Positions 8,501 through 15,451 are shown, counted from the stretch's first letter. The stretch is 21,238 bases of DNA from JBOGJG01 sp050747825 (GCA_050747825.1 JBOGJG010000340.1:1-21238), one strand, 5' to 3'. A program made the numbers and translations. The notes: generated by a model not told the origin, from the sequence alone.

Positions 8501-8618
8501 TAACATCGAAAGAATCCGCGCTTCAGAAATTTCTCTCATGCCGGAGGGTTTGGAGGAAAGCATGACGGCCCAGGATTTGGCTGATCTCATGGCCTTCCTC
8601 CAAGGCGCAAAACATTGA
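5535..8618 (+). CDS. PVC-type membrane-bound dehydrogenase, HEAT repeats and C-terminal cytochrome c domain
   Basis: The 1027-residue product starts with MKTKLFFVLVSLAATAC, a signal peptide with a plausible though imperfect lipobox (Ala at -3) and lipid-modified Cys17. Residues about 35-432 form the beta-propeller typical of PVC-type dehydrogenases, with Asp-rich DTDGDGR and DTDGDNR loops and a GRIYRI ending. About 450-880 is helical and HEAT-like. The C-terminus has a haem-binding CARCH (908-912) and a likely distal Met1002 in SLMPEGL, the Pirellula/Verrucomicrobium haem-domain pattern. It probably oxidises a sugar or alcohol at the cell surface or in the periplasm and passes electrons to its own c-type haem. 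The substrate is unknown. GTG 5535 is chosen because it opens directly into the signal peptide. No Shine-Dalgarno is visible. Confidence 0.92.
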   Translation: MKTKLFFVLVSLAATACSSETEGPLSPEEAIESFQVHPDFRVEVFAAEPYVVDPVEVVFDERGRAFAAEMRDYPEDPPKGRPPRSRIRLLEDTDGDGRVDRSFIFADNLLQATSMLPWKGGLLVTAAPDILYLKDTDGDNRADVREVLFTGFALVNPEGRITNLRFNVDNWIYASNNGQQGDITFTRRPDAAPVSVLGADFRFRLDRGEFEAASGPTQFGQAIDDFGNRFITQNTIHVRHVVLPRRYLTRNPYLTVGQAAQDISDHGRPSVPMFQLTEPQEWRKVRTQMRQERYRQNELDRVRELNPSTEIASGYITGASGGTIYSGDMFSENFLGNLFTGDVAGSLVHRDLLKRSGVTFTASRPPGEQDREFLASTDSWFRPCNFATGPDGNLYMVDIYREFIETPESIPEELKQNMDFYNGDDLGRIYRIVPKSAPPTRSARVQLDQAPSRRLVDLLSHPNAWWRFTAQRLLLERQDRSVTVELRKLALESRFPQARLHALYALEGMEALDSSLIEAALRDRHPAVRVHALRLAERFPGNLPQVLAMLDSREPEVRFQLALSLGEFVGLPGTLWVYGRGSDNTASLRQVTQGLARLVMSGADDHWLRAAVLSSEPGSSVALAEELAQGSSFFEEISDGRREFLQELSAVVGARNEQKEIIQLLRLLSGPGPLAGESWQVAGLSGLAEGLELAGAKRMRVPVAEALLNRLIAASSAEVQAPARAVARHFEMPALIASSIRQALNSRLDTAQRVLEVQTLSSGSFEQVRPAFEELLKTPLEPELLTATVHSLASFQDPPVSNLLLSNWSRLGPAGRQEVLTALLNHRNRLPDLMQALESGTIAATELDVTHRTKLLTNPDPDIVRRARKVLEEAQTGRATRYAAARFEQALAMEGHAERGRLVFQESCARCHLSRAGGRVGPDLSGVSSHTREQLLQSILEPSSYIQPGYVNYIVVAKDGSIHDGIISGETPGTLRLSNQAGQITLLRSNIERIRASEISLMPEGLEESMTAQDLADLMAFLQGAKH

Positions 8619-9053
8619 GCCACGGATTTTCTGGACTGCTCGTACGGGTTTCAACCCAAGCGAAACGCCCAGCAGGCGCTGGAAGAAGTAAGATCCCATG
8701 TGCAAGCGGGATAGCGCACGGTTTACGATGCAGATCTGAAAAGCCACTTCGATACCATTCCCCACGAGAAGCCGATGAAGTGTCCGGAGAAACGCATAGC
8801 GGATCACAGCCTTTAGAAGCTGATCCGAATGTGGCTGAAGTGCCCGGTGGCCCAACCGGACGCGGAGGCAGTGGAGGGAGTCAGAGAAAGCGTAGCGACC
8901 GGGGGACGCCGGCAAGGCGTCGTGATATCCCCACTGGTAAGCAACCTCTTCCTGCATTGGTTTGACGTGGTATTTCATCGAGAAGATGGCCCCGCTTACT
9001 GGGCCAAGGCGAAGTTAGTTCGATATGCGGATGATTTTGTGGTACTGGTGCTG
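8619..9053 (+). pseudogene. Group II intron reverse transcriptase fragment, decayed
   Basis: A single plus frame starting just after the dehydrogenase stop reads DFLDCSYGFQPKRNAQQAL, then after an amber codon (8712-8714) VYDADLKSHFDTIPH. After a second amber (8814-8816) it reads KLIRMWLKCPV, a degraded QGVVISPLVSNLFLHWFD, and LVRYADDFVVL. These are the RT blocks of group II intron proteins in order, including YADD. The frame is unbroken apart from the two TAG codons. The first is probably a former TGG (Trp). The N-terminus, the thumb/maturase and endonuclease parts and any intron domain V are absent. Homology ends near 9050 just before the TMEM220 gene. It is dead as an RT. Confidence 0.87.
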
Positions 9054-9091
9054 CTAACCCTCTTCTACTCTACTGAAATCCGGGGCTAAAT

Positions 9092-9490
9092 ATGATGTGG
9101 TTTCAAATAGTCAAAGTCACCATGGGACTCCTGCTGCTGCTGGCGGTGGCGGTGCAATATAACGATCCCGATCCAGGTCGATGGGTGGTCATGTATGGCC
9201 TGGCAGGACTGGTATCCCTGGCCCACGGCCGTCTGAAAGCCGCGTGTGTAGCGGCCCCGGCCATTCTGGGAGCGGTGGCGCTGGCATGGGCCCTCTATCT
9301 GGCAGCGACAACCGGAGGTTATGTGAACGGGTCCGAGCTGCTCGGCTCGATGGACCCCCGGAGGCCTGAAATTGAAGAGAATCGGGAGATGATCGGGCTG
9401 GCTATCGTGGCAATATGGATGGCTGTACTGGCCTGGCGCGGTTTGCGGCGGCCTGCAGGTGGACGCCACGAGGGCGCAGGTACGCCGTAG
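9092..9490 (+). CDS. Small membrane protein, TMEM220 family
   Basis: This 132-residue protein has about four hydrophobic segments. Its N-terminal motif VQYNDPDPGRWVVMYGLAG after the first helix is the hallmark of the transmembrane-220 family found in bacteria and animals. The function of the family is not known. ATG 9092 is followed at once by a second ATG. The upstream sequence is the tail of the decayed RT and shows no clear Shine-Dalgarno. The 3' 89 bases overlap the 3' end of the opposite-strand BASS transporter gene. The last 20 residues after the final helix are polar and may simply be run-on. Confidence 0.75.
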   Translation: MMWFQIVKVTMGLLLLLAVAVQYNDPDPGRWVVMYGLAGLVSLAHGRLKAACVAAPAILGAVALAWALYLAATTGGYVNGSELLGSMDPRRPEIEENREMIGLAIVAIWMAVLAWRGLRRPAGGRHEGAGTP

Positions 9491-10373
9491 CCCCCGCAGC
9501 CGTGATGATGCACCAGACGGCGAACAGGACGCCTGGAAGAGCAGTTTCGGGATTGAAGTGGCGAAGAGCCAGCGCCACTCCCAGACCGGCATTCTGCATT
9601 CCAATCTCAACAGCCAGGGTCGTCTGGTGCCTGCGGTCAAAGCCGTAGAGACGGGCCAGATACCAACCTGCCGCATACCCTGCCGCATTCAGTAGGGCAA
9701 CCAGCAGGAGGACCAGCGGACCCACCGAAGCGATCCTCTCCTGGTTTGCCGCCACGGCGTAACCGCAAATGACCAGAATAGAGAGCACGGCGACGGCCGG
9801 CGCGGCCTCCAGAGCCAGCGAGAGCTTTGAGCCTGCGATTCGTCGCAGGAACATGCCTGCAAAGAGCGGCAATACGACTGTCCAAAATATCGTCTGCATC
9901 ATGGGCCAAAAGGGGATAGGCAGGAACGCTCCTCCGAGCAATTCCACCAAAGCCGGCGTCACCAGGGGAGACAGCAAAGTGGAGGCCGTGGTCAGGGCCA
10001 CTGAGTAAGCCACCGCCCCGCCAGCCAGAAAAACGATCACGTTACTGGCCATTGCTCCGGGCGCGCAGCCCACAATGATAAATCCCAGTGCCAGGGCAGG
10101 CTGAAAGCCGCTCAGATAGGCCGCAGCGAAACCGAGCAGCGGCATCACCGTGTACTGGGTGCAGATCCCCAGAATTATCTGCCGCGGGCTTCTCATTGTC
10201 TGGCTGAATTCCTCTGGCTCCAGAACCAGTCCTATGGCCCCCATAGTAACAGCGAAAAACCAGAGAAATGAGCCCTGGAAGATAAGAAACAACGGCGGGT
10301 AGAGGTAGGCCGCGACAGCGCTGCCCAGCGTCAAAGGCGCCAGCGACCCGGCGATCAAGCGAAAGACGATCAT
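9402..10373 (-). CDS. Bile acid:sodium symporter (BASS) family transporter
   Basis: The 323-residue product has about nine or ten hydrophobic helices. BASS-type motifs include LVLEPEEF after helix 2, the GFIIVGCAPGAMASNVIVFLA segment of the core domain, and LTTASTLLSPLVTPALVELL. The family moves organic anions or pantoate- or pyruvate-like acids with Na+. Bile acid is only a family name here and the substrate is unknown. The C-terminus beyond the last helix is a 25-residue polar tail encoded in the region that overlaps the TMEM220 gene tail to tail. A TATAGT hexamer at 10393-10388 lies 14 bases before the ATG and there is no Shine-Dalgarno. Confidence 0.87.
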   Translation of the reverse strand: MIVFRLIAGSLAPLTLGSAVAAYLYPPLFLIFQGSFLWFFAVTMGAIGLVLEPEEFSQTMRSPRQIILGICTQYTVMPLLGFAAAYLSGFQPALALGFIIVGCAPGAMASNVIVFLAGGAVAYSVALTTASTLLSPLVTPALVELLGGAFLPIPFWPMMQTIFWTVVLPLFAGMFLRRIAGSKLSLALEAAPAVAVLSILVICGYAVAANQERIASVGPLVLLLVALLNAAGYAAGWYLARLYGFDRRHQTTLAVEIGMQNAGLGVALALRHFNPETALPGVLFAVWCIITAAGATAYLRPRGVHLQAAANRARPVQPSILPR

Positions 10374-10387
10374 GGCGGGGTAAGAAT

Positions 10388-10393
10388 ACTATA
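10388..10393 (-). promoter_or_regulatory. Candidate -10 of the BASS gene
   Basis: TATAGT (5/6 to consensus) lies on the minus strand 14 bases before the ATG at 10373. A TTGCTA is present further up at a long 19-base spacing. Transcription from here would leave a leader of only a few bases. The surrounding 10374-10515 gap otherwise holds two copies of CGGCTTTGCT (10403 and 10421) and no gene. Confidence 0.3.
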
Positions 10394-10515
10394 GTTGATC
10401 ATCGGCTTTGCTTAGCAATTCGGCTTTGCTGCTACCGGAAGCTGACCGGCTGCCCCCCGGCTCGCTACGCTGGCCTGCTTGACCACTGACCGGTTCGAAG
10501 ATTGTTTGTTTACTT

Positions 10516-12960
10516 TTACTTCCGGCCCAGCAGCCGGATGCGCGCGACCAGGGCCCGGCTCTGGGTCGAGCCGAAGGTGAGAAAATGGGGAGAATCGATG
10601 TTATTGTTGACCCCTTCTGGGTTAGCCCTTTTTGTGAGATTATTAAGCCCCACTCGCAATCCCCAACGGTAGTTCATAAGCTGAAAAACCTTCTCCGCAT
10701 GCAGGTTCAGAGAAAAATGAGCGGGTAAGCGGCGCGAATTGGGAGGTTCGACCAGCTCCTGGTTTTCATTAACAACATTAAAGGGGAATCCGTCCCGGAA
10801 TTCGACGGAATAAGCCAGATTGAAGCCCTTTCCCAGAGGCATCCATCCCCAGGAAATCAGCCGATTGGGAGCATCCCAGGGTAATGGTCCACCAGCCTGG
10901 CTGCCGGAAATGACGGTGTTGCTGTCAAGGTCGAGAGCCGTGTTCGTGCGGGCCGAGGACCGTGTGTATGAGACGAACATGACATATTGTGTTTTGAAAG
11001 TACGGCGCAAGCTCAATTGGAGCGCACGATAGCGGTCCCAGCGGACATTCCGCAAAGTGAGAAGTCTTAAGCCGTCATCCTCAGACATACCGGGAACGAA
11101 GCTGAATCCCTTTCTTCCCCGCTTCTGCTGAAATTCCACTTGCAGCGAAGTCGTCTCGGAAATGGCTCGATGCAATGCCAGGCTCCAGTTCAGGGAAGCC
11201 GGCGCCTGAAGACTCTGCCGCTCCACCTCGAGACCTGTCTGCACAGAGACACCTCGTAACATTTCGCCATCGGGTCCGAAGGCCTGCTCCAGACTTCGGC
11301 CTTCCAGAGGACGGGCAATCATTTCCAGACTGGTGGCATCCCGGAAAACTCCTATGCCGGCGGAGAGCTTGGTCCAGCCGTCCGCCGGCAAGAGATAGTT
11401 GAAGGAAAATCGAGGCGAAACGAGCCATTGCCGGATGATGCTGTCCCGGTCGGCCCTGACACCGAACTCAAAGAGTAGTGAGTCGGAGGCCGACCAGCGG
11501 TCCTGCGCGAAGAAGCCGGTTTCCCAATTCCGTTCCTCAAATGGAGGCGAATCGATGAACGTCACCTTGCGAGAAAGCGTCCCATCCTCGCGCAGAATCA
11601 GAATCGGATTTCGTTCGAGGCTCTTTGCATAGGCGAGGCGGTCCAGCCCGGTTCCGACTTTGAACTCATGCTCTCCTCTCCATTGCCGCACAGGGAAAGT
11701 AAGGCTGATGAAGAATTGAGAACGCCGGGCTTCCTCGTCCGAGCGCCGGAAAAAATTGCCTCTGCTGCCGCGCGGCTCAATCCGGTAGGCGGCTCGGCCT
11801 CTGGGCTCCTCGCGGCCCCAGTACTTGTTCATCGCGAAACCCGTCTCGATAAGGCCCACGGGCAGATAGACCTGGTCTTTCAGCGTAAACAGGTATGCCC
11901 CCTGCTCCAGGCGGTGGGTGGTCTCCAGGGGATCAAATCGGGACAGTCCGGCGCGATCGACTTCAACAGCATTGTAGAGAAAACTGGCGGTCGCGATGTT
12001 CGAAGGACCCAGGTTCACCTGCACCTTGGTCAGGGTATTGAATCTCCAGGAATGCTTTCGATCTTCTTCCAAGGGTAGTTCCTCTATGACGTCGATGCCG
12101 TACTCGCCATTTACGGCCTGGAGGAACCAGGCCTTTCCCCTGGCCAAAGGCCCGGAAATAGTGGCTCGCGGCGTCCAATTATCAAGTGTAAAGTCTTTCC
12201 TGTTTTGGAACGTAGGGACGATTTGGAACGTAGGGACGAAGTCGGTAGCCGAGTAGCGGAGACGGTCGTCCCCCATGGCTGTTTCAAAGCGCAAGACACC
12301 TCCCGAACCCTTTCCAAACTCGGCCGAGTAGCGGCTGCTCAAGACCTGGATTGAGCGCAGCGCGTCGGGATTCATCCGAAGCTCAAGCAGGCCGCTGGCC
12401 GGGTGGGCAACATTGAAGCCATCCAATTGCATGTGGACCTCACGGCTGTCGGAGCCAGCCACATGAATCTGTCCACCTCTCCCCCGCACCACTCCGGGGA
12501 TGAACGGCAAAATGTTCCGAATATCCCGAGAGGCTGAATAAGGCAAGTTGATAATTTCTTCGCTGTCGAGCGTTTCGCTTTCGGCGGTTTCGCTGGGGTC
12601 CACCGGCGGCTCGCTATACACGACGTCCACCTCTTCACGGAATTCATGCTCGTGGATCAGCAGTACTTCAAGGTTAAGCAGACCCGCGAGGTCTAGCTCC
12701 TGCCTTAGAAAGCTAAAGAAGCCCTTCTTCTCCACCCGGACGTGGTACTGTCCTGATGGCAGACCGCCCGACTGGTAATAGCCGGCGTAGTCGGTGATCC
12801 CGCGGAAGATTGTGTCGCTCTGAAGGTGCTTTAGAGTAACCTGGGCAGCGGAAACGCCTCGCTGATTTTCATCGACAACCTGAATTTGCAGCCGTGCCGC
12901 CTCTGTCACCGCCTGGGCCGAGCTAAGAAAAAGCCAAAAAAGCAAAAACCGATAATACAA
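10516..12960 (-). CDS. Oar-like TonB-dependent outer-membrane receptor
   Basis: The 814-residue protein begins with a signal peptide (MYYRFLLFWLFLSSAQA). A carboxypeptidase-regulatory-like beta domain follows at about 22-105, with GITDYAGYYQSGGLPSGQYHVRVEKKGF. A plug domain spans about 125-228 (ASRDIRNILPFIPGV, MQLDGFNVAHP, YSAEFGKGSGGVLRFET), then a 22-strand-type barrel. Proteins of this layout are expanded in Acidobacteria and import unknown, often glycan-related, ligands. The start is a TTG at 12960, since an in-frame TAG lies two codons upstream. It is weakly supported by the sequence before it. The C-terminus ends RIRLLGRK instead of an aromatic residue, an ending I have seen in this subfamily. 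A hexapeptide VPTFQI/VPTFQN duplication lies at 242-253. Confidence 0.9.
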   Translation of the reverse strand: MYYRFLLFWLFLSSAQAVTEAARLQIQVVDENQRGVSAAQVTLKHLQSDTIFRGITDYAGYYQSGGLPSGQYHVRVEKKGFFSFLRQELDLAGLLNLEVLLIHEHEFREEVDVVYSEPPVDPSETAESETLDSEEIINLPYSASRDIRNILPFIPGVVRGRGGQIHVAGSDSREVHMQLDGFNVAHPASGLLELRMNPDALRSIQVLSSRYSAEFGKGSGGVLRFETAMGDDRLRYSATDFVPTFQIVPTFQNRKDFTLDNWTPRATISGPLARGKAWFLQAVNGEYGIDVIEELPLEEDRKHSWRFNTLTKVQVNLGPSNIATASFLYNAVEVDRAGLSRFDPLETTHRLEQGAYLFTLKDQVYLPVGLIETGFAMNKYWGREEPRGRAAYRIEPRGSRGNFFRRSDEEARRSQFFISLTFPVRQWRGEHEFKVGTGLDRLAYAKSLERNPILILREDGTLSRKVTFIDSPPFEERNWETGFFAQDRWSASDSLLFEFGVRADRDSIIRQWLVSPRFSFNYLLPADGWTKLSAGIGVFRDATSLEMIARPLEGRSLEQAFGPDGEMLRGVSVQTGLEVERQSLQAPASLNWSLALHRAISETTSLQVEFQQKRGRKGFSFVPGMSEDDGLRLLTLRNVRWDRYRALQLSLRRTFKTQYVMFVSYTRSSARTNTALDLDSNTVISGSQAGGPLPWDAPNRLISWGWMPLGKGFNLAYSVEFRDGFPFNVVNENQELVEPPNSRRLPAHFSLNLHAEKVFQLMNYRWGLRVGLNNLTKRANPEGVNNNIDSPHFLTFGSTQSRALVARIRLLGRK
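12204..12239. repeat. Exact 18-base tandem duplication inside the TonB receptor gene
   Basis: The unit TTTGGAACGTAGGGACGA occurs twice back to back with no mismatch. Because 18 is a multiple of three the receptor frame is kept. It duplicates the residues VPTFQ plus one, between the plug domain and the first barrel strands. The lack of any divergence between copies suggests a recent slippage event. Confidence 0.9.
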
Positions 12961-13003
12961 TCGCTACAGTTTACCGCAACCAGTTCCAGGCTTTATTTTT
13001 CTG

Positions 13004-13435
13004 ATGCTGGTCCTGAGTGCCTCCTGGAGCCTGGCAGGCTCCTCCCGCTCGATCGTTCTCGAATGGAACAAGAATCTTGAAGCGGATGTCGTCGGATACA
13101 ACGTATATCGATCTGATTACGCGCAGGCTGAACATACCCATCTCAATGAGACTTTGGTCACCGACACTACAGCTCTATCCGGCCAGCGGTACTCCTACGT
13201 AGTTACAGCCGTCAACAGCGGCGGCCTGGAGAGCAGCTTTTCCAATAATGTAGTGGCCAACCTCGTCTGTCTCTGCCGCTCATCTCGGAAGGACGGAAAG
13301 AAGCAGTCCTGTCCCATCTGGCTCAGGCAAGCCGGCATTGACCATTTCGGAGGTCGGATTTCTCAGCTCGAGGGCCAGTTCATCTTGGTGCAGGGCTCCA
13401 TCGGGGAGTTGCAGGTCCCGCCTCATTGGGACTGA
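13004..13435 (+). CDS. Small secreted fibronectin type III-like protein
   Basis: This 143-residue frame opens with a hydrophobic stretch (MLVLSASWSLAG) that can act as a short signal peptide. A single fibronectin-III-like domain follows (residues about 15-85): IVLEWNKNLEADVVGYNVYR, RYSYVVTAVNSGGLES, SFSNNVV. This is the wording of the FN3 units in acidobacterial surface proteins. From about residue 87 the sequence becomes Cys/Arg/Lys-rich and unlike any domain, so the gene may be a broken 5' piece of a longer FN3 protein, or the C-terminus may be read in a wrong frame. It diverges from the TonB receptor, whose start is 44 bases away. No Shine-Dalgarno is clear. The function is unknown. Confidence 0.55.
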   Translation: MLVLSASWSLAGSSRSIVLEWNKNLEADVVGYNVYRSDYAQAEHTHLNETLVTDTTALSGQRYSYVVTAVNSGGLESSFSNNVVANLVCLCRSSRKDGKKQSCPIWLRQAGIDHFGGRISQLEGQFILVQGSIGELQVPPHWD

Positions 13436-13502
13436 GCAGCTTCATCTGGACTTCGAACAAAATCGCGTCAGTTGGGAGAGATAAGAGGGGGCGCGTGCTA
13501 TC

Positions 13503-14072
13503 ATGGGGCCTATGAGCGACGTCAGTCCTGAACTCAAGTTTACCTACGAAGATTACGCTCTGATGCCTGGAGACAAGCGCTACGAGCTTATCGACGGAGA
13601 TCTGCTTATGACCCCGGCGCCTCGCCCATACCATCAAATCGTAGCCAAGAGAATTGAAGCGGCCTTGGACAGCTTTGTAGAAGAGCGGGGGCTGGGCCTG
13701 ATACTCTACGCTCCCTGTGACATTTATCTCTCCCGTTATGACGTGGTCCAGCCGGACATCCTTTTTATCGCCAAGGACCGGTTAGGGATCGTCCAGGAGA
13801 AATACATTCGGGGGGCTCCCGACTTGGTAGTGGAAGTTCTCTCCCCCTCCGACCCTGAACGGGATCGAGAAACCAAACGAAAGCTCTATGCCCGCTACGG
13901 CGTGCGTGAATATTGGATCGCCGACCCGGACGTCAAAAGCATCGAAGTGATGCACCGCGAGCAAACTGAGTGGAAGGCGATTCAAACCTTTAGCCGTGCG
14001 GACCGCCTGGTCTCACCCCTGCTGCCGGACTTTCAACTCGACCTCTCGCTGGTTTTCAAGCCGTTCCCATAA
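13503..14072 (+). CDS. Uma2-family (DUF820) PD-(D/E)XK nuclease-fold protein
   Basis: The 189-residue product matches the Uma2 pattern throughout: FTYEDYALMPGDKRYELIDGDLL near the N-terminus, YDVVQPDILFIA (Asp85), GAPDLVVEVLSPSD with Asp107 and Glu111, then RDRETKRKLYARYGVREYWIADP with candidate Lys125 or Lys127. These are the acidic and lysine residues of a restriction-endonuclease-like core. The family is abundant in cyanobacteria and Acidobacteria, and its biological role is not settled. The start may be ATG 13503 or ATG 13512. A TATCAT hexamer at 13499-13504 sits seven bases before the second, and a GAGGGGG lies upstream of the first. It stands alone, convergent with the minus-strand operon to its right. 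Confidence 0.88.
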   Translation: MGPMSDVSPELKFTYEDYALMPGDKRYELIDGDLLMTPAPRPYHQIVAKRIEAALDSFVEERGLGLILYAPCDIYLSRYDVVQPDILFIAKDRLGIVQEKYIRGAPDLVVEVLSPSDPERDRETKRKLYARYGVREYWIADPDVKSIEVMHREQTEWKAIQTFSRADRLVSPLLPDFQLDLSLVFKPFP

Positions 14073-14103
14073 GCCGGCAAAGCACTGGACTCGACCAGCC
14101 GGC
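14073..14103. terminator. GC-rich hairpin between convergent genes
   Basis: GCCGGC at 14073-14078, directly after the Uma2 stop codon, can pair with GCCGGC at 14098-14103, with an inner TGG/CCA step around ACTCGA. It sits between the 3' ends of the plus-strand Uma2 gene and the minus-strand 38-codon ORF, where a bidirectional terminator is expected. No T tract follows on either side, so it is only a candidate. Confidence 0.3.
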
Positions 14104-14128
14104 CTTCAAGAGACTCTATGACAGTAGG

Positions 14129-14245
14129 TCACAAAGTAATCAGGTTGACCGGCTCCACTCTGATCTGAGCAATTTCATCTGGGGACCTGGCAAGCAATTT
14201 CTGTTGATCCGAAGATACCAGGAATTTCCGCCGGTTTTGCATCAT
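14129..14245 (-). CDS. 38-codon ORF with a strong Shine-Dalgarno after the EboD-like gene
   Basis: On the minus strand the EboD-like stop TGA (14255-14253) is followed at once by AGGAGGA and then ATGATG. This is the best ribosome-binding site in the window. The ORF encodes 38 residues starting MMQNRRKFLV and ending NLITL, with a basic N-terminus, a polar DQQKLLARSPDEI middle, and no membrane segment or signal peptide. I do not recognise a family. The position suggests translational coupling to the cyclase. It could be a genuine small protein or the start of a truncated longer gene. Its 3' end is 25 bases from the hairpin next to the Uma2 gene. Confidence 0.5.
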   Translation of the reverse strand: MMQNRRKFLVSSDQQKLLARSPDEIAQIRVEPVNLITL

Positions 14246-14252
14246 TCCTCCT

Positions 14253-15434
14253 TCAGAACCTGTTCAGAAAGCTTGCGGCAGGGCGCCGCTCTTGCATGGC
14301 TAGTATCGAATCCAGCACCAGGGCTTGGTCCATTTCATGGACCTCGAAACTTTCTCCGATCCGTCGCAGAAGGGTAATGCTCAAGGCACCGCCCAGGTGT
14401 TCCTGAAACTCCTGCAGGCCTTGCAGCAACAGATACTCCTCGCGGTCACGCTCCAGCAGGGCATCATCCCACAACTGGAATCCAACACCCTCCAGCAGAA
14501 TTAAAATCCTCTCCAGACTGTCCGGCGAAAGAAAGCCGGCAGCGGCTGAATAGATGCAATCCAATGTAATTCCCAGGGCTACTGCCTCTCCGTGGCGAAT
14601 GCGGTTCTGCGTCATGGACTCGAGTTTATGAGCCGACCAGTGCCCAAAATCGAGCGGCCGGGCGCTGCCGGACTCAAAGGGGTCACCGCACGAGCCGATA
14701 TGCTGAAGATGATGCCTGGCCGAACGTTCGATGATCGAGCGCACCACTTCCGGCTCCAGAGCGGCTACCTGCTTGACGTTCTCTTCCAAATAGTCAAAGA
14801 ACTCCGCATCACGGATCAGAGCGACTTTGATGGCTTCCGATATACCCGCGACCTTTTCGCGGCGATCGAGCGTCCGGATGAATGAGAAGTCATTGAGAAC
14901 CGCAAAAGGGGGAACAAATGTTCCGACTAAATTCTTTTTGCCGCAGAAGTTGACACCGCTTTTGACACCCACTCCAGAATCACTCTGGGAAAGTACCGTG
15001 GTGGGAATGCGGATGGTTCGAATGCCCCGGTGTGAGAGCGCAGCAGCAAAACAGGCCATGTCGAGGACGGCTCCCCCTCCGATGACCGATATGAACGACT
15101 GGCGGTCGATACCTCGCCGGTCCAACTCCCTCACCAGTTCAAGCACCTGTTCGGGATCGTTCTTGACCGCTTCGCCTCCTGTCACGATGACTGGCTCTCC
15201 GGCAAGATCGAGAAAATGGCCGTGAGCCAGAAAATATCTCTTGATATTCGAAACCAGCAGTTCGTGGGCCAGAAAGACGCCTCGATCGATGACGAACAAC
15301 ACCCGATGCCGCTTCTCGGGCTCGAGCCGAGCCACGGTGCGCAGGAAAACGGGGTTGGCCTGCGAGAACAGGTCGCGCGTGAAGTAAACCGGATAGCTGT
15401 AATCAATATGAAATTTTTGGAGGATACTGCTCAT
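14253..15434 (-). CDS. eboD-like: EboD-like sugar-phosphate cyclase (3-dehydroquinate synthase superfamily)
   Basis: From ATG 15434 the product is 393 residues beginning MSSILQKF. The NAD-binding turn is ISVIGGGAVLD (about 115-125). The catalytic/metal set of the dehydroquinate synthase superfamily is intact: Glu200 and Lys203 in SEAIKVALI, His265 and His269 in LDFGHWSAHKLE, His281 in RHGEAVALGI. The LDFGHWSAHKLE block and the N-terminus resemble EboD of the ebo/EDB clusters (linked elsewhere to export of eustigmatophyte-pigment precursors, indole alkaloids and scytonemin-like compounds). True AroB differs there. The frame is open to TTG 15479, but the 15 extra residues look like promoter sequence. 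The predicted substrate is a heptulose- or hexose-phosphate. No other ebo gene is visible. It follows the M28 gene by 41 bases. Confidence 0.8.
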   Translation of the reverse strand: MSSILQKFHIDYSYPVYFTRDLFSQANPVFLRTVARLEPEKRHRVLFVIDRGVFLAHELLVSNIKRYFLAHGHFLDLAGEPVIVTGGEAVKNDPEQVLELVRELDRRGIDRQSFISVIGGGAVLDMACFAAALSHRGIRTIRIPTTVLSQSDSGVGVKSGVNFCGKKNLVGTFVPPFAVLNDFSFIRTLDRREKVAGISEAIKVALIRDAEFFDYLEENVKQVAALEPEVVRSIIERSARHHLQHIGSCGDPFESGSARPLDFGHWSAHKLESMTQNRIRHGEAVALGITLDCIYSAAAGFLSPDSLERILILLEGVGFQLWDDALLERDREEYLLLQGLQEFQEHLGGALSITLLRRIGESFEVHEMDQALVLDSILAMQERRPAASFLNRF

Positions 15435-15451
15435 TAATACGCCCGATACTA

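Noticed and set aside
10485..10500. GACCGGTTCGAAG looks like a tRNA T-arm
   Set aside because: No complementary T-stem, acceptor stem or anticodon arm is found around it.
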